Shown here in pieces: positions 57,590-64,000 of a DNA stretch of 64,000 bases. The stretch lies in the NCBI GenBank assembly GCA_016806645.1, contig JACSYO010001636.1, positions 1,782,001-1,846,000 on the forward strand, given 5' to 3'. Position numbers and translations under genes: made by a program. The notes under the pieces are model-generated. The model worked only from the letters and a program-made list of their open reading frames with translations, was not told the DNA's origin and ran no database searches. Positions within the stretch are counted from its first letter, which is position 1. Each line of letters starts with the position of its first letter. This DNA comes from Ophiodon elongatus (Eukaryota; Chordata; Actinopteri; Perciformes; Hexagrammidae).

Positions 57590-57840
57590 GGAGACAAACA
57601 CGTAAGCGGTCATTACATTGTTTCAACATGGGACTCCAGTTGTCAGCTAAGAAACGAGCACAAATGAGCCAATTTCACAATCACTTGCTGTTCACTAATG
57701 ACAATGTTCTGTGATTATTTCCTTAATCATTTCAGCTGAGGGTGATTACCCATTCCAGAACCAAAAACACCTTCTCAGTCCAAACTAAGAGAAAATGTAT
57801 CACCCCGAGAATGAAGTCACTCTGCTGTTTTTGTTGGTAC
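57590..57840. promoter_or_regulatory. candidate CNE
   Basis: 'GAGCCAATTTCACAATCACT', TTCACTAATGACAATGTTC (SOX-like ACAATG/AACAAT cores) and TTCCTTAATCATTTCAGC in repeat-free DNA. Suggestive only. Confidence 0.3.
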
Positions 57841-59480
57841 AGTTTATAAGATGGCCTCAAACATACTCATTTCTGATTGGTTGGCAGGTGTCAGTTGGAA
57901 TTGTATATCAGGACACACCCAACATTGTTTCAGTGAGGAGCTTCTGAAGCCCCTTTCCGCCTGGACAAAAAGCCCACTGACAGCCCTCAACAGCCGGCTC
58001 TTGCCTTCAGTGAGAAAGGTTACGAACCGCATTCATCCCCGAGACCAAAGACTGTGCAGCAGTCGCAGGTATTTATCGGCTCCGGCCTCCTGTGCTAGCC
58101 TCCAGACACGTCTTTGGCTAGTTCAGGAACGTCTCCTGCACGGGGTCATGTGTGAAGGGGAGCAGGGATCAATATTCAGGGAAAATCTGAAATGACCCTC
58201 AACAACGCAGGGACAAGCATGTAAAGGGTTACGTCTGTCTGATAAAGGAAGCTTTCTCGTGGAGCGAGCGGACCAATCACAAGACTCCGATGAGGACGTA
58301 TTTGAATCAGCGACTAGCATTTACACCACTGCTTTCGCAGCTGATTTGATGACTCAAAAGCAGCTCCTCGCCCCACCACGTTCCTGAACATAATACGAGA
58401 TGTCTTTCGACGATTACATCGAGCATCCTCCCCCCCCCCCATCTCCTTCTTCTTCTGTTGAGTTTTATGGCGGTTGGCATCCATAAGCATTACTGCCATC
58501 TGCTGGACTGTCCTTTACAGGATCTGAAAGGTTATATCAGTAATTTACCACGAACTATATGTGTCAAAGAGGATCTGGAGAAGACCTAGTTCATGACAAA
58601 GTATTTATAGCTGTGCAGAAGAGTTGAATCCTCTTTACAGCAAGCCACAATACATCCGGAGCAGTACTAATAATGTGTGGAGGAAATAAGCAATAACAGA
58701 AAACTCAAGCTCCCTTTGCAAGGAATGAAAAAAAAAGAAAAGAGGATTGGCTTTGAAAATAAAGCAAACTGTACCTCAGGAGAGTAATAAGATCAAAGAG
58801 TACTCAAAGATTCTCAGTGTTGATAGTATGGTTCTCGTGTGGAGGAGATCCTTCAAGGTCCATGTCACAAGAGTGGACCTCCACAATCCAATGTTCTCTC
58901 TGCCATCTCACTGCGTCTTTGGACACACATGTATATCAGTTCTGTCACATTTGAGTCATTTGATTCCACTTTTACTTGAGTGAGATGTTTGTCTCATTTT
59001 TAATTTGCATGATTTCCAGCATTCTGAGGTGAAAGCTGTCACTACATCTTGGATGTGTATGATTACCATGGTTACAGGAGGTATGGTTCCTCTAACCTCA
59101 GGTTAACTGTGTGGTGATTAGTGTGTGCTAAGTTGATTAACTGATTCATATAAATTGAAATAGAAAGGGCCTTAAGGCGACTGCTGCTTTTTTTCTTCTT
59201 CGAGGTAGCAGGTGGGGGCTTAATGGAGGCTCAACTCACTTTTCTTTCTATCTTTTCTTCTGCTGCATACAGTGTTGATTAATATTTCAGAATTTTCTCA
59301 AAACTTTGATCTTTTTGTTTTTCCTCTCTGGGTCTCAAACCGTTATTGACATGAAACAATGTAAGAAGTATTTGGTGCAACTGCTTGTACACATGTGAAA
59401 CACGACGTGGTTGGAAACCAAACAGGGTCACAAGTTGTGGAGCTGCATCGCATTATCTGAATGTGTAAAAACATTTTTGA
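57841..59480. other. intergenic, nothing firm
   Basis: The frame 57851-58195 (+) is crossed by minus frames and has no domain. A poly-C run lies at 58431-58440. Confidence 0.4.
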
Positions 59481-59745
59481 ATGATTACATTCAAATCGGA
59501 AACTGCACTGCATGAACCATCTGTCAATCAAACTCTTGCCGAAGCCAGTCGGGAGAAGAGCAAAAACATCTTCTCCATGGAGAGAAGCCTTCGGTGTCGT
59601 TCTTTGCTCCTCTTCAACGGAGAAGTCCTCTCCAGTTCTGGTATCAGTGACGCTGCTGCAGCAGCCACGCTCACCTCTTCAGGAGCCGCCGCTGTTGTTT
59701 ACAACCAAGAGCCGCCTCGCTCAAGTTTATGTTTGAAGGTTTGGT
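59481..59745 (+). repeat. probable dispersed repeat fragment
   Basis: 'CATCTTCTCCATGGAGAG' then TTCTTTGCTCCTCTTC, CGGAGAAGTCCTCTCCAGTT and GGAGCCGCCGCTGTTGTTTA has the style of a teleost repeat. No second copy in this window. It contains the open frames 59481-59747 and 59512-59736, which overlap in different frames. Confidence 0.35.
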
Positions 59746-60345
59746 AGCCTGGGGGACTCGTCTAAAAGGGCCCCAAACAGCTATAGATTTATTATGATGT
59801 CTAGATACGAAATAACAATAAAATAACTTACAACTTACAAAAGGCCCCCAAAGCATTTAAAAAAACAAGCAACTAGCGTTATTAGTAGTTTTACAACTAA
59901 TAGTTTTAGTTCATTACTTTATTATAAGTTTATTAATATCGAACTTGTTTTATGTATTGAGTCTCTTTTACTTATTTCAATACAATGCATTGATATCGGG
60001 CCTCATCCTCTGGCTGTGAAAAGTGGAGTCAATGCAGAAGTTCCTTAAACTTGCATTTCTTCTAATGGCCATAAGGGAGCGACTCTTCAGATTGCATCTG
60101 AAGTCCGATTAGAAAATGACCCTCTACTTCTCACTTGATTAATTATCTCAGTAAATATCTTCTTCAATACAGCATGATGTTCATTCAGTAAATGATGATC
60201 CCATTTAGAGTCAAATAAACCATAAAGCAGGGTATGCTTTAGGGCGGGGCTACAAGGTGATTGACAGGCCGCTACCTTGGCTTTGTTCAGTCTGGCAGTT
60301 GTATTTTTCCTTTCACCCTGTCACAGTGTTTTCAGTTCATGAAAG
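59746..60345. other. intergenic, nothing recognised
   Basis: AT-rich, no gene. Confidence 0.4.
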
Positions 60346-60349
60346 TAAA

Positions 60350-60385
60350 AACCAGAAGTGACACTATTTTGTGTCACTTCTGGTT
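60350..60385. repeat. perfect 15-bp inverted repeat, 6-nt loop
   Basis: AACCAGAAGTGACAC (60350-60364), loop TATTTT, GTGTCACTTCTGGTT (60371-60385). The right arm is the start of repeat family C, so the left arm may be a short reversed piece of the same family. Confidence 0.97.
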
Positions 60386-60570
60386 GCAAAAAAACCAAGA
60401 TGACGACAGCCAAAAACCAAGATGACGACAGCCAAAAACCAAGATGGCGACAGCCATAAACCAAGATGACGAAGGCCAAAATGTTGGAGTCGAAGCTTCG
60501 AGACCGTAGACCACAAACCAATGGATGACGTCATGGTGACCACTTCTTGCATACAGTCTGACAGTCGGGA
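60373..60570 (+). repeat. dispersed repeat family C, copy 2 with 22-bp tandem expansion
   Basis: After 'GTCACTTCTGGTTGC', a 22-bp unit (AAAAACCAAGATGACGACAG plus CC) occurs four times at 60390-60411, 60412-60433, 60434-60455 and 60456-60477. The family tail ('CCACAAACCAATGG', 'CACTTCTTGCATACAG') follows. Copy 1 at 39.65 kb has a single unit at this position. Minus-strand frames here (60321-60552) encode only repetitive Gly/Phe/Trp/Leu/Val peptides. Confidence 0.88.
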
Positions 60571-60779
60571 GTTGTAGCTACAGTATGTAACATTGTCAGT
60601 TTCTTCTGACGAGGGTCGGAAGGGAATGACCCTTTCTTTGTGCGCCCCCCCTCCTCCCCTCAGTGTGGCTATTTGATGCTCATTTAAGGAGCAGAGTACA
60701 AACAGGGGCTTGGAAGTTGTGCTTTAATATCCTGGAGCCTTTCTCCAGACCTCGTCTGTCCAACAATTCAATACACTCT
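60571..60779. other. intergenic, nothing recognised
   Basis: Short interval without identifiable features. Confidence 0.4.
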
Positions 60780-61090
60780 CGTTTTGCAGTTTGATGCTTG
60801 AGCAACAGCTTTCGAGCGAGTTTAGTGTCCCTGACCGTCAATTAGGAGCAGACCTCATTGACACACATCAAAAAAGCCTGCCATCCAGTGCTTTCAGTAA
60901 TTGGCATGACAGTTTATCATTATACATGAAAACCGCTGGGTTTTGTGAACACGGGGCTGTTTTGATGGTCCTCCACCACTCGAGTGTCACTTAGTTTTGT
61001 ACAGCTGTTTGTTTCCATGCGATTTTTTTTTCTTTCCCAAGGCCAAATGGTCATTTCACTTTAATGAGCTCACCGTTCTACAAAACACAA
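60780..61090. promoter_or_regulatory. candidate CNE
   Basis: 'CGTCAATTAGGAGCAGACC', 'TTCAGTAATTGGCATGACAG' and 'TTTCACTTTAATGAGCTC' in repeat-free DNA. The frame at 60791-60994 has no domain. Weak evidence. Confidence 0.35.
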
Positions 61091-61320
61091 AGCAGCAGGT
61101 GTGGAGAGCAAGGTTCCGAAGGCTGACTGAGAGTTTCAACCAAGGCTACCAAAGACAATAGGCATTACTGCTAATTGCTTTTTAACGACTCGGGCAAAAA
61201 AATTAAACTTGTATTTTATGTTTGGTACCTTTTTACATTTCTGCAATTTGTTTCATTCAAAATCTTGTAATTTATTGTCAATGCTAATGCTTTTATCTAA
61301 ATCTTTAAATTTACTATCTA

Positions 61321-61322
<2 letters not shown>

Positions 61323-61352
<30 letters not shown>
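61323..61352. repeat. (TA)n microsatellite
   Basis: About 15 TA units. Confidence 0.97.
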
Positions 61353-61355
<3 letters not shown>

Positions 61356-61439
61356 GAGTTTAGTTTTTAGAGAAAACATCCAAAATACACATTGAGGTGT
61401 ATATTTTACAACCTTGTCTATTTGCGTCTGTAGATTTCC

Positions 61440-61995
61440 CTTAAATTCACCAAAAGTTATCATGATGTGATGCCTCTTATCTTACACAAGAATACTTGTC
61501 TTAATGTCAGTAATCAACTGGGGAAGTTTCATGGTTTTACCTACAAGTTCATTTTGTTTGACCCTGTTCTCCTGTAGTGGTTAAAAAAATCGATGTAATT
61601 TTACGATACATATCTATAAAGGCCGTTTTCTCTTTACGAGTTTTTCTCAGAATCTGATCCAGCAATCTCCACTTCAGCAGCTCTTACATCCACCAAACTC
61701 CTGTTTCATTCCTCTCTATATTCTGAAGGTTTCTACCGAGGGGTTTGTTCATATATCATTCATAGCCTGATTTATACAACATATTAGTACTAAAAACATG
61801 GAGAAAATGGATTTCTGTTCTGAAAATCTAAACAGTACATATTTAATAAGAGAATGCCTTATTTGCATTTCTAAACATAACATTTCAGGAAACTTGTAAT
61901 ACAACAAATAATTGTCTGAATGTGAGAAATCAACTGGGGAAGCTTCCTGGTGATCTCTGATGACATCTCACCCCGTTCTCCTGGGGCGTCTCCCC
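61440..61995 (+). repeat. dispersed repeat with about 410-bp-spaced direct duplication
   Basis: 'AATCAACTGGGGAAG' occurs at 61512-61526 and 61928-61942, followed in both by a 'CCYGTTCTCCTG' block (61562 and 61971) and preceded by 'TTGTCT-AATGT'. Between them, 'CAGAATCTGATCCAGCAATC', 'TCTCTATATTCTGAAGG' and TTCATATATCATTCATAGCC is a phrase set I recognise from teleost repeats. Likely one repeat unit plus the start of the next. Confidence 0.6.
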
Positions 61996-62340
61996 TGAAG
62001 TTTAACTGATACAATTATGTACTTGTCAGCCGCCCAGAAGCACGACTCAAGTGTCAACACTTGACGCCATGATTACCATTTGACAAAAACATTGTTAATC
62101 ACAACTCAGAAGTTAAGTGACGAGCCAGCGCTGAAGCATTAAAACATAAATGAAGCCTTTGCCCCCCTTCAGCAGAGGTAGATAATGGGATTCCACATCA
62201 ATAAACACTTAAGAGATTTTTTCACATCAAGTGCCAGCATCCTGTGGAAAAAAGTGCTATTTGACAGTAATATTTCCACCTGTATTCGCTCGAGAGATTT
62301 CTGTCCAACAGTGCTCCTATTTATTTTGATGTGACTTTTA
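61996..62340. promoter_or_regulatory. candidate CNE
   Basis: 'GCCATGATTACCATTTGAC', CATTGTTAATCACAACTC and CATTAAAACATAAATGAAGC are repeat-free and motif-dense. Weak evidence. Confidence 0.3.
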
Positions 62341-63348
62341 TTTGTTGTTGTTGTTGTTGGTTTTTTATTTATTTATTTATTTGGAGCCAACACATTTGAT
62401 ATCTGGTCTTGCAACCTTGTTTCATATAACATCTTCCAGTGGAGGTAGCCTTGCCTCCTATGCGTTGAATAATTCACGAGTTGCAATTCAATACAATTGG
62501 ATTGGGGAGAGGGGGACTCAAAAGTTGAATTACAAAACATCACATTCTTTCATCTCATGAAGTTTTTTTTATTTTTTTCAAAAAAGTGCAGAGGTCAATT
62601 ATGAGTCCTCTGGCAATAGCTGGTATGAATAAAACACCGAAGGGCTCCGGAACCTTGGGAGAGCTCCTCCACTTGTGTAGATTATTGACGCTTTTACTTT
62701 TTTTCTTCCTATCCTCAGGTAAAAAAAAAAAAGGACCCTTTGTCTGTGGTCTCCTGTACTGTTCATGTCTCCATAGCCTCGAGGCAAAAGAGGCCTAATT
62801 TGCACTGGTCTGTTTTGGGGCCAATTATTATAATACCAAATGTAGTGAAAACACAATACAATTGAAAACAATAAAGAGGGGGCCCACCAATATCATGCAT
62901 TTTAATAATCCTCTCATTAAAAATTCATTTTATATGTTCAGCAATTTGCAGAGTTTTGCCTCACTCTCCTTCGACTCTGCCACGTTACGGGCAGAACACG
63001 GACGTCGTGCAGGGAGCAGCTGGAGGAGGCCATCACTGCTTCTGCTTCACTGTGAGTCAGATACAGAAAGATTCACACTCTGAACAACACCTGAGAGAAA
63101 TAGCAAGAAATAGCAAGTGGGAGGAATTGATTTCACATTAAAGCCACATGTAATTAATTAACAAGTGAAATTAAATCTTGTGAAATTTTAATCACCCAGT
63201 GATTTAAAATACTCACCGCAGACCTCCTGAATGATGACGAATGGCAGATCATATCGCATTTTTACTTAAGAAAATTTGAAATATGAGCATTAAAATATAC
63301 TTCAAGTGTCAATAATCCTCATTATGCAGAATGTGCCCCATCAAAATG
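62341..63348. other. low-complexity patches and unique sequence
   Basis: (TTG)n at 62343-62358, (TTTA)n at 62365-62382, A/T runs at 62565-62585 and 62720-62731. 63130-63180 has 'GTAATTAATTAACAAG'. No gene. Confidence 0.5.
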
Positions 63349-63364
63349 ATATATATATATATAC

Positions 63365-63409
<45 letters not shown>

Positions 63410-63430
63410 ATATGCGTATATATACATATG

Positions 63431-63467
<37 letters not shown>

Positions 63468-63476
63468 GTATATATC
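63349..63476. repeat. long interrupted (TA)n tract
   Basis: About 128 bp of TA dinucleotides with a few C/G interruptions (ACTGTACA, GCGTATA, ACATATG). It gives the Tyr-Ile open frame at 63306-63518. Confidence 0.97.
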
Positions 63477-63539
63477 ATTCTGTTCAATTTTCATATGAAA
63501 ATTGCATTACAATTATAATGCATTCATGTGTTCATCACT

Positions 63540-63670
63540 TCAATGTTGCAGTTAATTAAGGTGGAGCTCAATTTAACTACTTTGTATACTGTTGGATTGC
63601 TTAATCTATAATGAAACATTCTAATTAATTTGTTAATTACATGTTGTTTTCATAATCTGAATTTGTAAAG
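63540..63670. promoter_or_regulatory. TAATTA-rich candidate regulatory block
   Basis: 'GCAGTTAATTAAGGTGG', 'TTCTAATTAATTTGTTAATT' and ATGTTGTTTTCATAATC. Homeodomain-type cores cluster. Function inferred only. Confidence 0.3.
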
Positions 63671-63954
63671 TTGTGAAATAAATGTATTGACATAAATGGT
63701 ATAATATTTCCCACTGAATGGCAGTGGTTTACAGTAAAAAGAGGTGTAACGCTGCAGAAAACAGAAACTCTCAAGGAAAGTACATGTACCTCAGAATTGT
63801 ATTCATGTATTCATGTAACCCATCATACTTCTTTTGAAGGACAATCACGATCAAAGACCTAGAAAATATGCACTTGATATTTGTATAAAACCTCCTCAAA
63901 CTCTTACAATGGGATTTCTAAAGGTACTCAATGCAAAATTCAGAGCACTGCTGT

Positions 63955-64000
63955 TGCCTCCACACGGCTCTCAACATGGCGACGGCTGAGCTAACGGTGC
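63955..64000 (+). repeat. dispersed repeat family D, cut by window end
   Basis: 'TCCACACGGCTCTCAACATGG' type sequence (63959 onward) then GCGACGGCTGAGCTAACGG matches 10970-11000 and continues past the window. Confidence 0.7.

Overview
The window looks like intergenic DNA from a ray-finned fish, probably a spiny-rayed (percomorph) teleost. This rests on frequent (CA)n/(GT)n microsatellites, tRNA-derived SINEs whose 3' part reads like the teleost 'GTAAAGCGCTTTGAGTGG' type, decayed Ty3/Gypsy and L1-type retroelements, non-autonomous DNA transposons, and many short dispersed repeats that recur two to five times within the 64 kb. I found no convincing host protein-coding exon, tRNA, rRNA or known miRNA. 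The longest open frames are products of microsatellites or a 27-bp minisatellite. The only protein similarity I recognise is in broken retrotransposons.

Layout: 1-5.4 kb holds dispersed-repeat fragments, a homeodomain-site-rich block (2.3-3.1 kb) that looks like a conserved non-coding element (CNE), a (GT)n tract, an AGTACTT-rich teleost repeat and a degenerate minisatellite. 5.4-9.7 kb is mostly non-repetitive, with possible CNE sequence. 9.9-18 kb is repeat-dense: a family D repeat, a SINE, a minus-strand solo LTR, and a broken plus-strand Gypsy element (LTR end, gag start, RT, RNase H, integrase) interrupted by another SINE. 18-24.1 kb holds two L1-type ORF2 fragments and further repeats. 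24.2-33 kb alternates candidate CNEs (24.2-24.7, 27.6-27.8, 31.1-32.3 kb) with repeat pairs. 33.7-34.0 kb is a MITE with terminal inverted repeats and a TAA target duplication. 36-46 kb holds more dispersed repeats, a third SINE and a candidate CNE (43.7-44.2 kb). 46.0-46.8 kb has a 13.8-copy 27-bp minisatellite inside a dispersed element. 48.8-49.5 kb has a second copy of that element, split by a hAT-type insertion carrying a perfect 17-bp hairpin. 50-64 kb has more CNE-like sequence, a cluster of CA tracts, a tandemly expanded repeat at 60.4 kb, an internally duplicated repeat at 61.4-62.0 kb, a long (TA)n tract and TAATTA-rich sequence near the end.

No genes work together here. The most plausible biological role is a regulatory landscape (gene desert) of a developmental gene outside the window, but that is inference from AT-rich, TAATTA-rich, repeat-poor blocks and needs cross-species alignment. 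The best-supported new observations are about repeats: nested insertions with readable junctions, and minisatellites apparently born inside dispersed elements. Family letters A-G are my own labels for sequences that recur in the window.
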